Shown: piece by piece, positions 10,851 to 24,330 of the stretch
Layout of the letters: each line of letters begins with the position of its first letter
Position numbering within the stretch: the first letter of the stretch is position 1
NCBI GenBank assembly: GCA_963678705.1
Contig: OY783205.1
Span: 2,046,001-2,110,000 of the forward strand
DNA length: 64,000 nucleotides
DNA from: Panorpa germanica
Lineage: Eukaryota; Arthropoda; Insecta; Mecoptera; Panorpidae
Direction: 5' to 3'
Translations under genes and position numbers: made by a program
The notes under the pieces: generated by a model
Database searches by the model: none
The model's input: only the letters and a program-made list of their open reading frames with translations
Told to the model about the DNA's origin: nothing

Positions 10851-12536
10851 ATTTGCAACTTTGTACTAGCACTCAATGTTTTCAAATATAAAAACGTTAT
10901 TAACTTTGCATAAGTTTGAGCTATTTAAACCATATAAACTTTAGGAGTCAGATAAATGTTCAAGCTTTGTTTATAAATAGATCATTAATTAATATATTAA
11001 TTATTTAGAAACATATATTCATATTTGTAAATCGTTTTTAGTGAAAAGTTGTAAAAATAAAATTTGTTCCAAATTTTATCTTTTTTAAGATTGATTAAAA
11101 CTACCGAAACCGTAGAAACAACCAGTGCTGAAATATTTGAAATAAATAAAAAAATTATTTATTAAATTTATAATAATTGAAAGATATTTTAGGGAAAAGA
11201 AAGTATAGAAATTTATGTGACGACACAGTGGGCATGAGCATAGACCACTGTATCTTCGGAATCGATCCCCGGACCAAAATTATATTTCCTGGGTTTGGTT
11301 GTTATTAAGTTAAATTAAAGGCCACAACCCAACAAATACTGCCAACATAATAGGTCGCCGTAAAAGTTTCGTACTTTTTAGAACTCAGCTAATATTATAA
11401 TATCAACTTAAGGTCCTCACTGGCAATGTCATTATTTTAATAGGCAGTAAATTTTTTTAATAAACGCTTTTATTTGTTTTTTTATAAGGAATTGATGATT
11501 CTACAATTCTGAGGAAACTTGAGACTCCTTGTATTTCACCATCACAACAAATAAGGAATCTTTAAAAAAGAATCTCTGAACAATAACAGTTTATATTGGC
11601 CACATTTAGGAATAATTTTAAAACAATTTGCATTAGGAAGAAAAAGTCATATTCATTTTAAATTATTTCATTCTTTTCGTTTCGTTTTTCGATCTTCTAA
11701 CTTCTTTCTCCGTCTTTCCGGTTCTTCGTCAGAGTTTCCAACTCGAGTGTCTGCCGAGTAAAACCCGACTTCCGTATTCCGAGAACTACCAGTATCTAGT
11801 ATCATCTCAGGGTTAACGTATAATGCAAATAATTTGTAATTACTTTGATGTTCTGGTATTTTATTTTCATCAGATTTTTTGTCATTAGCTCCGCAACGCT
11901 TCTCTCCTCTCCCCTCCGCCCCGTTTCGTTTATACCCATTTTCTGCCAACGTTTTTTGTTCTTATTTTCTATTACAGAAACCACTCATGTTTTTTTCTGC
12001 TACTAAAACATCAGAATCCCCACCCCCACCCTCACCACACGACGTCTGATGAACTTTGGTACCGTTGAGTTAAGCGTGAGTTAGATGGGCAAGAGGGGGA
12101 TAGGGACTGAGCTGTATAATGTACCCTACGGTGATAAGAAGGCTAAGAATCTAGTGCATAATACCGCACTTTATCGCTTAAGCGCTGTGCTGAGTCTTTC
12201 AACCGATGTTCATACTGTCGGATATTTCACATCGATACCGATATATCGACATCGATGTCTCTTTGCAAGAAAAAGAAGAAAAAATATATCTTATTTTGTT
12301 TTGAAGTTACAAAAAAATTAAAATCTTTCGAAAATTGAAACACCTTAAGATGTTTTTAACTGCCATGACCACAATCTTTTAAAAATTTCTGATTTTTTTT
12401 TTGTATAGGCAACCTAAATAGCACTGCTATCCACCACAACCATTAAAAATCCAAGAATTGCTAGTAGTGTTAGTACGTAAATTGTGAACAAAGAGAAATA
12501 ATCTTTATTACTTACAAATGCATAAGGGCCAAAACA
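10851..12536. other. Intergenic, no supported gene
   Basis: AT-rich apart from 11.67-12.25 kb, which is less AT-rich and has a charged minus-strand frame at 11668-11949 that could not be supported as an exon. No RNA gene seen. Confidence 0.45.
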
Positions 12537-13590
12537 GGGGCGCTATTCCTGAGTTCAATCGAATCGTAAACTCTTCTTCTTTCCGTAAAAATCACTCGAT
12601 TTACTCAAAAGTGCTATTCCTGAAAATTTTACGAAAATTTACGAGTAGAGAAATCGAGCAAAAAAGTGAACATTTGCACGTCGACTATTTAGCTTGCGAA
12701 TGTACGATCGAACAGTAAATTTTAGTGACTTTTATTAGTTATCACTGTTTCAGGCAAGAGTATTTAGTAAAATTTGTGTTGCTTGTTCTATTTTGCTGAA
12801 GTCATTTTTTTTATTTTTTGAAATGTCAAAAAAATAAATATTTGTTGAAGTTAACCTAAAATTTTTCTGTTACTTTTTATTGCGTTTTATATTAATTTAA
12901 TAAAAATGACATCTCTAAGAAAGAATAATTTAGCTACGCTTGAAGAAACGGAGTTAAATTAAATGGAAAATGAAATACAGTTAAGAAAATACATCCATTA
13001 AAATCAGAAACTAGACGTAGCCAAAACACTTAATTAATAGATCTTATTTATAATAGAATATACTGTTTATTTATTAATAAAATTAGAAATAGTATATTGT
13101 GTTTATTCTTAAATATACTTATTAAAATAAGTGCTGTTTTTTTAATCAATCGTAATTTAACAAATATAATGTATTATATAATATTCTATTAATGCATATA
13201 ATTTTTTAAATTCAATTGTGAAATGATTAAATGTTCTATAAAATTAATAAATAGGAGAATATATAAATTATTATGCAAACTCTGTATTCAATATTAAATT
13301 TGTACTATACTAAGATAAATGCTTCTTTTAAAATGCAGAAAAACGGTAGAAATAATAGTTTAACCAGATAATCATATCCAACTTACAAAAAATATTTAAA
13401 TTAATTTAAATTTCCCGCATTTTGCTAGTCTACAAAACGTTCTACACAATATATTCAATCGAATGGAGAATGTTAGTTTCGATCGTATTCAGGAATAGTG
13501 TTTACAATTGTGATCGAATCTTACTTCACTCGTTTCGATCGAATCTGTTCGATTGCGAATATTGCTCGCAAAACTCAGGAATAGGGCCCC
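12537..13590 (+). mobile_element. Non-autonomous TIR element, GGGGCCCTATTCCTGAG family (1.05 kb)
   Basis: The left end GGGGCGCTATTCCTGAGTT and right end AACTCAGGAATAGGGCCCC are inverted copies with one mismatch in 19. Subterminal sequence near both ends carries several TTCGAT/ATCGAA words. The interior is very AT-rich with no transposase. The GG-rich TIR start is reminiscent of PIF/Harbinger elements, but no clear 3-bp target duplication was seen, so that assignment is tentative. Confidence 0.65.
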
Positions 13591-14951
13591 AGAAATTAAT
13601 ATTTAAATATATAATTTTCCGTCAAGTTTTGGATATTTAAAAAACTAACATATATTTTGTTGTGTAGTACTTTCTTAATGATGGTACCCATGCGGATCTG
13701 TGGACGCTTATCTATAACGTATTAAAGCATTTATTTCTCTTTGTACCCACTAATATATTAATTTACACTTATATCGATAAATACGCTTAACTTTGCAACA
13801 GTGGCAACACTATTCCACGCTTCCCCCACCACTACTACCGTAATCCCTAAAGTCCCACAAAACACCTTGGGGGCATTGGGCAACCTAACCGCGATAACTC
13901 ATCAGGAATTCTGTTGTGTGTGTGTGAGAGCGAGATAGCGACCAATTTAATATGATGTATGAGTGAAATAGCTTATCTTTCATTGGACAACTATGGAATA
14001 ATTGTATTAATTTTAAATTAGGAAAAATAATTTGTTTGTAAATGCTTTAATGTGTAATGGCTTTGTGGAAAATTATTTTACTGGCAGACAAGGGACAAGA
14101 GACCCAGGACCATGGGACCATGGGAAATTCATTTTGTATTCAAATTAAAGTTCCATTGTTTAGTTACTTTGTTCGTTGAGTTTCTGCAAGTTTTAATTGT
14201 ATTTTGGTAAAAGAGAATTTCACTAACTAAATTAATTATAGGCAAAATGTTACATCTGAATAAACACTGAGATCAATCAATTTCCTTGCTCAAATAAATT
14301 AGCTTGGGAACCATGGCTTTATTTCTAAAAACAACTGTACTACCAGGATCTCAAATGTTCAATTTTTCTTAATAAGTCACAATATTAAAGGAGATAATTA
14401 CAATTGAAATAGTAATTTTTGTTTCTGTAATCATAAAAGGGACTCAAAGTTATAACAAATCATATTCACATTCACGTTATGTCCGGTGCTCATCCTGTTC
14501 TCTTCTATGAATTGCTATCTCTTTCATACAACAGAATGTCAAAGAGCCGCTTAAAAGATTAGTTAAAAGTTAGTTTACTTACGTAAATTAACACGTGTAC
14601 CATAAAAAAAAGATTATGCATACTCTTTTTCATTCTGTACGTGAGGAAAGTCGAAAACGATTAAAAGTAACTTACTTTCAACATATTTTATTAAAGACAA
14701 ATATCGCTTGATGTAATTTTCTTTGTACGACAATATTTGTCATTATTCTCAATTAATGATTTTTTCATCAAGTTTTTCTAAACAATCGTAAGAATATTAC
14801 TATTAATATACCACAAAACATTCGTTTCAACATAGGTCGGTGAAGGGTGCGTATTTTAAAAATGCAAATTTTTCTAGTCAGAATCTAAAAATTTAGTATC
14901 GCAAGGAGTTAACTTTAACTTAACTTGCTCTAACCTTACGTATAAAGGGCA
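13591..14951. other. Intergenic with decayed repeat piece
   Basis: No gene. A short GT run lies near 13915-13930. About 14325-14420 resembles a decayed piece of the AATGGGCTTGTGTCC family (TCTCAAATGTTCAATTTTTC followed by AATAAGTC and AATTGAAATAGTAA). Confidence 0.45.
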
Positions 14952-15705
14952 TTAAGGACGTACAGAATGTACCGTTAATGCAAAAAGTTTATCTCTCGAT
15001 AATATGAAATGCAAAATACGAAGTACATGAGGGACGAACAAATATTGGGACTGTACCTTTGAAAATGAATTTTTCAATTCCCTATTAAACTGCTTTTTGC
15101 TTGTTAAAATGATTTTTTATGCATACAATAGTTTAATAAATTAAAAACTACCTATAATTAATATCAAATTTAAATTAATTCAATTTTAATACAAATTAAA
15201 TATTTTGAAAAACGAATATTAAATTTTGCAACGCTGTAAATTGACGTGTGTTGACGCATGCGTGATTTGGTTCTTTGACCAATAAATTGTTATATTTTAT
15301 ATAACATTTATTCCGATTTTGAATTTCCCGCTCAAATTAGCATTTGCAACGTTGCCGGCTTATAACCAACATTTACTGTTTTTAACTGGTTTATATAGGT
15401 ATTCTTTTGATAATTTTCTTTTTGCAATAGTTACAGAAAAGATTATTTTATGTACACCTAGTTTTTGAAAGCCGTGTCACCATTCTTTTATAGTTAAAAG
15501 TTATATTATGTGGTGAAATTGAGCTAATTTTTTGAATGATTTGTATGGAAAATGACTATTTTTAATCATGTATAAAAAGGAAACTATGAACCCTAGGTCT
15601 CTAAAATTTGTATTTTTGAGACAGCATGTATTTTAACTATTTGTATCGACCCTCCAAATTTCACATCGTTTTCATCATTTACGTTAACGTCCTGTACCTC
15701 CTTAA
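14952..15705 (-). mobile_element. TTAA-flanked TIR element (754 bp)
   Basis: It starts TTAAGGACGTACAG and ends CTGTACCTCCTTAA. Collinear with the reverse complement of 6324-7051 through shared words such as CAACGTTGCCGGCTTATA and CGCATGCGTGATTTGG. Non-coding. Confidence 0.75.
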
Positions 15706-18700
15706 AAAAGAGTTTTGAAACGTTCTCTGTCGAAATTGTTTTATTACTGTATTGTAAAACACGAAACATATTTAATACAAATAGATGCCAAACAAAACTA
15801 TCGCATGACTAATCTGAAATTTTGAATATCGTTGTTTGAAAGATGGCACTACACGAGAGTAATGTCAACTTGCCATAGCAATGATGACTGCCTTCATACA
15901 CGGGTACCTCTAGATCTATCCTCGTATGCATTCATTTTTGTGCCCTCACTTTGCAAGATATAACGGGCAGCCACTGGCATCTTTAACCGGTTCACATATT
16001 CAAATAGACGGTCCTAGCTCCGTGAAGAATTTATTTAACATGTAATACTCTCGCACTTCCGCTTTAATTTATTGTTATTTTACTGTAATCGTTTATACGT
16101 TTTAGCAGTTTTTCCCGTTTCGTTTCCGTTCCGTTCCATTCCGTTTCGGTACGTATATTTCAGAAAACTTCTTTTTTGTTAAATTTTATGGAGTCGGGAA
16201 CCCTTCTTTCAAATTTATTACACCAAGTAGTTCGGTCTTAGATGGTTTTTACATCTGGATAAACTTGATGCTGAAGAACTTCAAGAGAAAAATGGCTATG
16301 GATAGCATTAACACAGTGGATAAATCGTATTAAATGTTCTCGAGGAATATATTTTCATTTAAATAATTATTATGCAAAAGTTCGTGTGTTATACGTTGCA
16401 TATGCTTCAGGCGCTTTATAGTATTTTTACTAATTTTATTAGTAGTCAAACTTGATAGTCAAAACAGACAAATGCTATATTTTCTGAGTTTGGCTGTTAT
16501 CAAGTTTATTTGATTATGTGCTGGTTAATATTAGATTACGAGCTACAGATGTTTTATGTTACATTCTTTGAAAACTCGCTCATAAATTGCATTCAATAAT
16601 TAACTAAAATATTAAATAACAAGAGTTCTTGTATGTTCAGTAAATAAATAGAACCAATATCTTACTTTACCCCAAAAATCATAAATTATACATTTAAAAA
16701 CCGTAAGTCAGAACCATGACACTTGTAACCTATGTAACAAATCCCACCCTTATTCAATTCACTTGACACTTGACTAAGGGCTCTAACCTTAGGTTAATAT
16801 ATAACTAGTATATATACAGTTCTTAGAGATATTTTAAGTTAGTCTGTAAAAGTACAAGCATCAATCGGAATCGCTTAACTTATACTTTCTCAAAGAATCT
16901 CTATAGAAACATCACAATCGCTGTACGTGTTTCTTTGATTCAGTAATGGTCAATTTCTATCGCCGATTATTGACATTACCATAAATTAAATTTAAAATAC
17001 AAAAGTCTAAAAAGACAGAAGCTTAAATTGCAAAAGAAACGAAACAAATCCGTATTAAAATAATATTGTAATAACTAATAATGATAATAAATAGTATTAG
17101 TGTAATAATTAAGTGAAACATCAAATATATAAAAATACATTTTATTAAATAATCGTTTTATTTCCAAAGCCGCGACATATAAACCAATAAACAAATTAAA
17201 CTATCCAATATAAATTTGTTAATTACTTTCGGCTCCCAGAAAGTACACATTAACTTGCTTACATTCGATTACTTATTCGTTATACGTGGTTATAAACTGT
17301 ACTGTGTAATATGTCGTATATGCACATTGGCTTGTGAACTCATCTTTTATGGGTTGTTCCTTAAAATTCTATTAAAATACAAGATACTATATGTGTATTG
17401 ACGTTCTTATTTGCTTTAATATCAAAAAGTTGACCGAAATACTCGTATAGCTGTTTATTATTTGAATTTCAGTATTGCCGTTTCTGTTTGTTCTGCGTAT
17501 GACGTCACATAAGTAAGAAATAATCAAAATTATTTTCCTTTATCAACAGTTGCAATATAAAACTTGATGGGATGCAGAACTCACCTTTTAATAGAAGAAG
17601 GCGTGTCACACACACAGTCGTCTGTTGTATAAAAGAGATGGCAAATCTAGGACGCATATTTATTTCTTATAAACTTGGGTCAAAAGGTAAATTTCAATTG
17701 TCAATATCTCCTGTAATATTGTGACTTATTAAAAATGAATAGGACTTTTTAGGTCATACTTATAGTATAGTATTGGAGTACAGTTTGCTATAAATTAATG
17801 CATGGTTCGCACGCCCACTGTCCAATTTTCAATAAATTATTATAAATATTTTATATATTATACATTATTATAACTCAATTGAAAATTAATAATTAAATCA
17901 AACTTTTATCACTATCAGTTTTATTTACAATTTGACCACTGAATTTTACCATTTTCTGTGCAAATTTTCCCATTTTTCTTTCTTTATAAACCTTATTTTG
18001 ACTATTACAAACATTTAAATTTTTTAAGCTAAATCGGTACAGCCGTTCTCAAGTGATGCACTTACCTAGGAACAACATTTAATTTTTATTTATTCTCTAT
18101 ATTATTATTTTTCTTATACCTATGCTTATACGTATCAATATTAACCTGTTTTATTAAACATAATGTTCAATAAATTAAAGAGTGTACGGGTTGCATGCTA
18201 TAGGCGTATTCCGCAGTTGCCGAGGTTTCCCAAGTTACTGTATTGTATTTTGTTCCTTCTTTGTAGCCTATATTATGTGGTTATATTACAGGTATATAGT
18301 GTAATAAACACATCTCATATTTAGCGGGTCTTTTTATTGTTACATTTGCTAAAATAACCGTTCCATAAATTCGTACCGTAATCAAATATCAAGATTTACA
18401 TAAAACAAAGTTATTAAATACGTTATGTGAATTCATTTACGGGTGAGATTATATTTGTAGAACACATTGTTACCTTCACCTTCACCTTTAGAAACTGTTT
18501 GTTTTGTTCCTGTACAGTGGAACAAAACCCAACTCGTTTATTGTCCAAATACCCGGCGTGCCGTTCCCCATTATAGACTAGTTCCACAAGTCAGAAATAT
18601 GGTACGTCTCTAAATTACTTTTGTATTTCGAAGTATTAAGCATTTAATGTTGCTGCATTAAATTTGATATGTTTATTAACCACACGTAAAAATATACAGT

Positions 18701-19971
18701 TATGACCAGGGGTTCTATTTTTACATTTAGTATTTTCAAAAAGAGTAACAAAACTTCAGATTGTAATTCGTCACATCTAAATTAGTTTTTGTTCACAATT
18801 CCTAGACCTAGATAGACAGAAACCATTCTAGGTGTATTAACGATTGCGCCTCGCATACCCGTGCAAATAAAGTGTTGTGCTGGGTCTGGGTCTTGGACTT
18901 TACTAGTGCGGTTTGTGGCTAAGCTTTTGAACCTACGACTAGATTTATTTAACGGTTTATTTGCGAGGCAAACAGTAAATAAACACAACCCCCTTCACAG
19001 CCGTGTCACATCATTAATTCATTTGTTTTGGCTGGAACCAGAACAAGGCGCCACGACGCAACCACAGCAACAGTCGGAATCGAGAAGCGAAGGTAACGTC
19101 AGGGCCGTCGCAATCTGGGTGTCAAATTATTCGGCAACTAATGTTGAGGAATGTAAGGTAGTTACTAAATATTATATTTAATTTTGTTATAATATTTTTT
19201 AACCTTGCGGGTAAAGCAAAATTTCCCTTTAATTTAATATATTTTTGTATTTTTTAGTTTAACAGGAATATTATGTTATTTTCAATTATTTGATTATATC
19301 TTTTTCTATTGTTATGAATATTTGGTTCAATTACTTCTTTGTTGTCTCATATTCAAGGTTTAAACGAATTGTTGCTGGTTAAATCACTCTTAAAACGGCT
19401 CTCAAACCAGCAACAGCCAAAACAACAAAATAAGAGCATTCTCAAATAAGTTAAGAATAATTACCTTTTGTATTATATTTGTATTCTGTTATTTTAATTC
19501 TGTGTAATGTAGGTGTGTAAAAACATAACAAGTGCCATTTCATTTACTAAAACCAAACCCAACCAAGTTCAGAAAAGGTATTTCCTTAAACTAAACATCT
19601 ACAACAAAACACTTGCCTTTTTATTTCAATTTAATTTCAATTTTGGTGAGACATAAAAATGACATGTGTTCGTAGATATTTCTGTTGATGACCTTAATTT
19701 CGTCCTTTACGTAAGGCATACAAAGTAGAGATGGCAATTCTTCTTAAAAAAGATCGATTTTTTAATCGATTCGAATCGAAGTCTAAAGAAACGATTCAGA
19801 AAAAGTCGAAGTCTAGAATATCGATTTTTTAAAAATCGATTTTTCGAAACCTTTTGGGTTTTTATATAAAGAAAAAGACACTAACCCAAAAAAAAAGAAA
19901 AGAGAAAACGATCTTTTATCCATTTTATTTTTATTAAATTTGTACAAAAATACAAATACAAATACGTATTT
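15706..19971. other. Long intergenic stretch, no supported gene
   Basis: No gene could be supported. Small features: a TTTCCGTTCCGTTCC-type simple run at about 16110-16150; a decayed AATGGGCTTGTGTCC-family piece at about 17690-17760; a GC-richer patch at 18850-19160 with a frame ending before a GTAGTT donor-like site; a 10-bp-stem hairpin (GTTGCTGGTT 19371-19380 / AACCAGCAAC 19405-19414); and ATCGATTTTTTAAAAATCGAT near 19820-19842. Confidence 0.45.
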
Positions 19972-20615
19972 GTACGTACCGTCAATGCAAAAAGTTTATC
20001 TCTCGGTAATACGAAATGCAAAATACGAAGTACATGAGGGACGAGCAAATATTGGGACTGTACCTTTGAAAATGAATTTTTCAGTTCCCTATTAAACTGC
20101 TTTTTGCTTGTTAAAATGATTTTTTATGCATATAATAGTTTAATAAATTAAAAATTACCTATAATTAATATCAAATTCATATTAATTCAATTTTAATACA
20201 AATTAAATATTTTGAAAAAGGAATAATAAATTTGGCAACGCTGCAAATTTACGCGTGTTGACGCATGCGTGATTTAGTTCTTTGACCAATAAATTGTTTT
20301 ATTTTATATAACATTTATTCCGATTTTGAATTTCTCTCTTAAATTGGCATTTGCAACGTTGCCAGCTTATAGCCTACATTTACTGTTTCTTAAATGTTTT
20401 ATTTAAATATTTTCGTAAATAGGTATCCTTTTGATAATTTTATTTTGCAATAGTTACAGAAAAGATTATTTTATATACACCTAGTTTTTGAAAGCCGTGT
20501 CATCATTTTTTCATAGTTAAAAGTTATATTATGTGGTGAAATTGAGCTAAAAATTATGATTTGTATGGAAAGTGACTATTTTTAATCATGTATGAAAAGA
20601 AAACTATGAACCCTA
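19972..20615 (-). mobile_element. Truncated TTAA-family element
   Basis: Matches 14952-15705 from GTACCGTCAATGCAAAAAG to ACTATGAACCCTA, with both outermost ends missing or altered. Non-coding. Confidence 0.7.
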
Positions 20616-21194
20616 TGACAAGTACTACAGCACAGCGACACCATCTATATCATACAGTGTAGTTTTTCACATGACTGCACCAAAACATCACAATATTGTT
20701 CACATACATATATTATATTCCCTATCAAAATATTATGATACCTCGCCCTTACGTTGTGGGTGGACTAGACAAAACTAAACTTCTCTCTCTGAATCTCCGT
20801 GTATCTCTGATATACCTGTCTTTGTCTAACGAATGACTCCGCCTCTGTTTGACTAGTGCGATAGAGTTGCAGCAGCATTTCCGTGGCCTTCGGGCGACGT
20901 GAACTATGACACAGTAACTTGTTTACTGCTTTAGATGAGCCGAATCCCTCGGGAGCTAAATTTTGTTAGGAGGAAACATCTATTGCTTCTTGTTTTCGTT
21001 TTTATTTTTATTTTGTTGTTTTTCGTAACAATACAAAGTACTCAAATAAAAAAATTGGAATTTCAAGCTCAAGCAATATTGTCTCCAGGCTTTCCTGATT
21101 AAACAGTTTATCCTGATTTGCAATTTACAGCGATTCTATGTTCGCGGCTATATGTACATTATAAAATTACTCGAGAATTCCATGAGTATACTCA
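20616..21194. other. Intergenic, no gene seen
   Basis: Includes a less AT-rich patch at 20740-20960 without an interpretable frame. Confidence 0.4.
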
Positions 21195-21356
21195 CCCAGT
21201 TAAGAATTTGGTCAAGTGTTCTACTTTGTGACGTTTCCATCACTATTGCACTTCTATTATACTTTGCATCAACTTTATCTTTATTTGTATACCGACAGAT
21301 GCAGTGGTTTCGCCATGTGTAGTCGATAAAGTTCACATTTCAAAATGTTGACTGGG
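21195..21356 (-). mobile_element. Diverged short CCCAGTAAACA-family element
   Basis: The left end CCCAGTTAAGA and right end TGTTGACTGGG are decayed forms of the family termini. The interior matches 1996-2257 (GTGACGTTTCCATCACTAT and the ACTTTATCTTTATTTGTAT block). Confidence 0.7.
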
Positions 21357-21485
21357 CAGTGAGTCGCTACACAAACAATTGGGTTATAAATCGTAACTGA
21401 ATTAATATAAAACTGTATTGTATAAAAATCTAAGAAATATTGAAGTATTCTTATTCAATTCACAATATTATAGAAGTAATTAGAG

Positions 21486-22090
21486 TTTATCCCCGTCGCA
21501 AAGCGACGTCTTTTTGGCGTGTATGATTGGAATCCAATAAAATAATTCGTAATTACATTTCATATTTAATTCTATTTTTAAATTGAAATAATAAATAAAC
21601 TCGCTCAATAATAAAATAATTTTTATTAACATATTTAATTCTAATTTTTAAATTGAATTAATAAACTCGCACAATAATAAAATAATTTTTCAATTTATCA
21701 AAATAAAAAACATTTTCAATTTATGCGTTATTTGACCAACTTTTTTTCAAAATTTGGGATTTTTTTTCGATTCGTAAATAAGTTACCAATTTCAAAATTT
21801 TATTTGGGGTCACGGGTGCGGTTTTTGCCGAGGATAAAAATTGTACTAGAAAGTTGAAATTTGTTATATAGGCTAACTTTGATACCTTATTTTCGAATTA
21901 AAAAAAAAATCCCAAATTTTGAAGAAAAAGATGGTCAAATAATGAATAAATTGAAAATAATTTTTATTTTGTTGAAAAAAATACGAGTATACTTTTTTAT
22001 TCAGTTTTTTAGAAAAATTATTTGTTTTTATATGTAAAATTTATATAGAACGAGTTAAATATTTCAATTTAAAAATGGATTTAAAATTTG
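21486..22090. mobile_element. Fold-back Helitron remnant
   Basis: The left end is the inverted 3' terminus of the Helitron family of 27.6-32.8 kb: on the minus strand a CGTCGC/GCGACG hairpin, then GGGGATAAACTCTAA followed by T. From about 21715 to 21960 the sequence folds on itself: TTTGACCAACTTTTTTTCAA on the left reappears inverted as a TTGAAGAAAAAGATGGTCAA-like stretch on the right. The right end matches the opposite orientation of the family (compare 58950-58990). It therefore looks like two Helitron pieces head to head. Confidence 0.6.
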
Positions 22091-23147
22091 AAATGAAATT
22101 CAATTTGATAAGGTGATAAAATATTTTAGAAGTAAGTAAATACAAAGTAGGTTACGTAAACTCAACATAACTTAGTACTCTTCCTGAAGACTGCACTCAA
22201 TACAACTTGTGTGATGAAGTTAATACTAAAGAAGCGGGAGGAGGAGCAACTGGCCAACTAAAGCTGCACGCATAATTATCCCAACGCTAATCATGTTGAA
22301 GTGTAGTGTTGAAGGAATACACATAGTTAAGTACACAATAGGCCTGGTTTTGTTGACACAGTTGCACCGAAATCGGTAGTTTAATTATTGGTAATAACAA
22401 GTAACATAAAGCAGTCTTACACATCAAAATGTTCAGGCGACACTCACTAAATTACATTTACACTTTGCTTTAAAAACATATGAATAATAAGTTATGTTAT
22501 AATTTCATTTTGACGCATGTTTTTGTACACATGACTCTCTCTATCTAAACTAATTATTACTTCTCCTATATAAAACAGATATAAATATACAACCGTCTTA
22601 TTTTTAACATTATTTGCTAAAATGGATGTACAAGCAACTCTCTGTCAGTTACATTAAGAATGTGTCCACCACATTTCAGTCAAATCACATCAAGAAATAT
22701 GAGTCCCGATAATGGACTTGCCGATACCATCATAGTTACCTATCGGCACTAAGTATAGCCAAATCAACGCTGAGCTTAATTCTACGTCTAACTTCATTTA
22801 AATTAGTGATTTAGTTTAAAAGTTTTACTCATGCAAATATTTTGTAAATAAAAACACTTTTAAAAATGAATAATTAATTAATTAACTTGTCAATAACTAA
22901 AAATTATTAAATTACTTACTACATTTTGTTAAACCCATGTTAAACTTGCTTAAACTATGTGAACCTCTGTCTAAATGACGTAATAATACAATATATAACA
23001 CATAACGATAAGGTTTTTAAATTTATTAAAATTGAAAGTTTTTTAATGTGTGTGTTACGTACACAAAGTCTCATTAGTTGAAGATTCTGAATAAATGACC
23101 TTCCCCATTTAACACAATGGTAAGACTGTTAAACGGTATGAAGTCTT

Positions 23148-23920
23148 TTATCTTCGGCTAAATGACATTTGACACAAATCACAGGTATAAGGTTTTTCTC
23201 CCGTATGTGTGAGCATATGACTTTTCAAGTTATTATTCTGCCTAAATGACATGGAACACTTACCACAAGGATAAGGTCTTTCTCCTGTATGTGTAAGCAT
23301 ATGAATTTTCAAGGTATCTCTACGGTTAAATGACATTGAACACTTATCACAAGGGTAAGGTTTTTCTCCCGTATGTGTACGCATATGACTTCTCAAGTTA
23401 TTATTCTGGCTAAATGACATTGAACACTTATTACAAGGGTAAGGTTTTTCTCCTGTATGTGTACGTATATGAATTTTTAAGTTACTTCTACGGCTAAATG
23501 ACATTGAACACTTATCACAAGGATAAGGTCTTTCTCTCGTATGGATACGTTTATGATCAGTCAAATTTAATAAAGACGGAAATGATTTCCCACACTGATC
23601 ACAATAATGACGTATTGTCTTAGTGTCTGATCTCTGTGTAACACCCAATAAAGTTGGGGACCAATTCGATGCATTATTACGTGAGTTATCAGAATAAAGT
23701 GTTCCTACATTGTCTGAGTTTGCATTGACTCCACTGGAATATAGCTTATTTAATTTATCGCAAGACGACATCTTCTTGGATTTCTTTGCACACAAAGGGT
23801 TTTGCAAAATATTTGTTGATATAAAGGACTCTTGACATGTATCACAAAAGAACTTTTCCTCTAATAATCCACTTGGGGTCAGAAGATCTGGTTGAGTTCT
23901 TTCCATATTTACCAAGTTAT
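23148..23920 (-). CDS. C2H2 zinc-finger gene copy 1, finger exon
   Basis: Terminal exon, read from an acceptor at TTTCAG|ATAAC (exon base 23920) to TAA at 23148. The preceding exon ends in G, giving GAT AAC, so the frame does not depend on an ATG here. It starts with a linker (NLVNMERTQPDLL), then a degenerate CDTCQES finger whose usual His is Pro in this copy, then [10 protein letters not shown] and four YPC(D/N/G)KCSMSF fingers with TGEKP/TGERP linkers. The last finger (YTCDLCQMSFSRR) stops after its first half: compared with copy 4, the rest of that finger and the final YKCDHC finger are deleted and the join reads straight into TAA. That leaves five complete fingers. It is predicted to be a nuclear DNA-binding protein. 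An AATAAA on the minus strand at 23022-23027 lies about 120 nt beyond the stop and is kept in all copies. It may still be expressed, though shortened. Confidence 0.85.
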
Positions 23921-24330
23921 CTGAAAGATGTTACAAATAAACAATATTGAAAAATATTTTCAAAATTTACGAAGTGATTCATTCATAATAAAGGTCAAAC
24001 AAAATGAATTAAAAATAAATTCAATTATCGAGCGACCAAAGAACAATTGCGTTCAGAAATCAATATAACTTTGTTACTTGTGAACAGAAATTGTGGTTAG
24101 AACGTATTTTCAAAATCGGAAGCGACGTAAACTTCAGCAAATAAATAAATGTGTAATTAATTAAACAATAAATTATGATCAAAAAAATTATAAGAAATGC
24201 ACACCCCGAAGACAAACAGTAAATGTAAAAGCGAAAACGCCAACATTTTGACAAAGTACAAATATTGCAAATAATCAAATAATTTGTATTAATTACTTTT
24301 CATAGAGGTGTTCTTCTAAATCGAATTTAC

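Noticed and set aside
11668-11949. Charged 93-codon minus-strand frame
   Set aside because: Low complexity (Lys/Glu/Arg), an overlapping second frame in the same DNA, no splice signals that decide it.
18861-19181. 106-codon frame in a GC-richer patch, ending before a donor-like GTAGTT
   Set aside because: Gln-rich stretch only, no acceptor or homology recognised, and no partner exon found.
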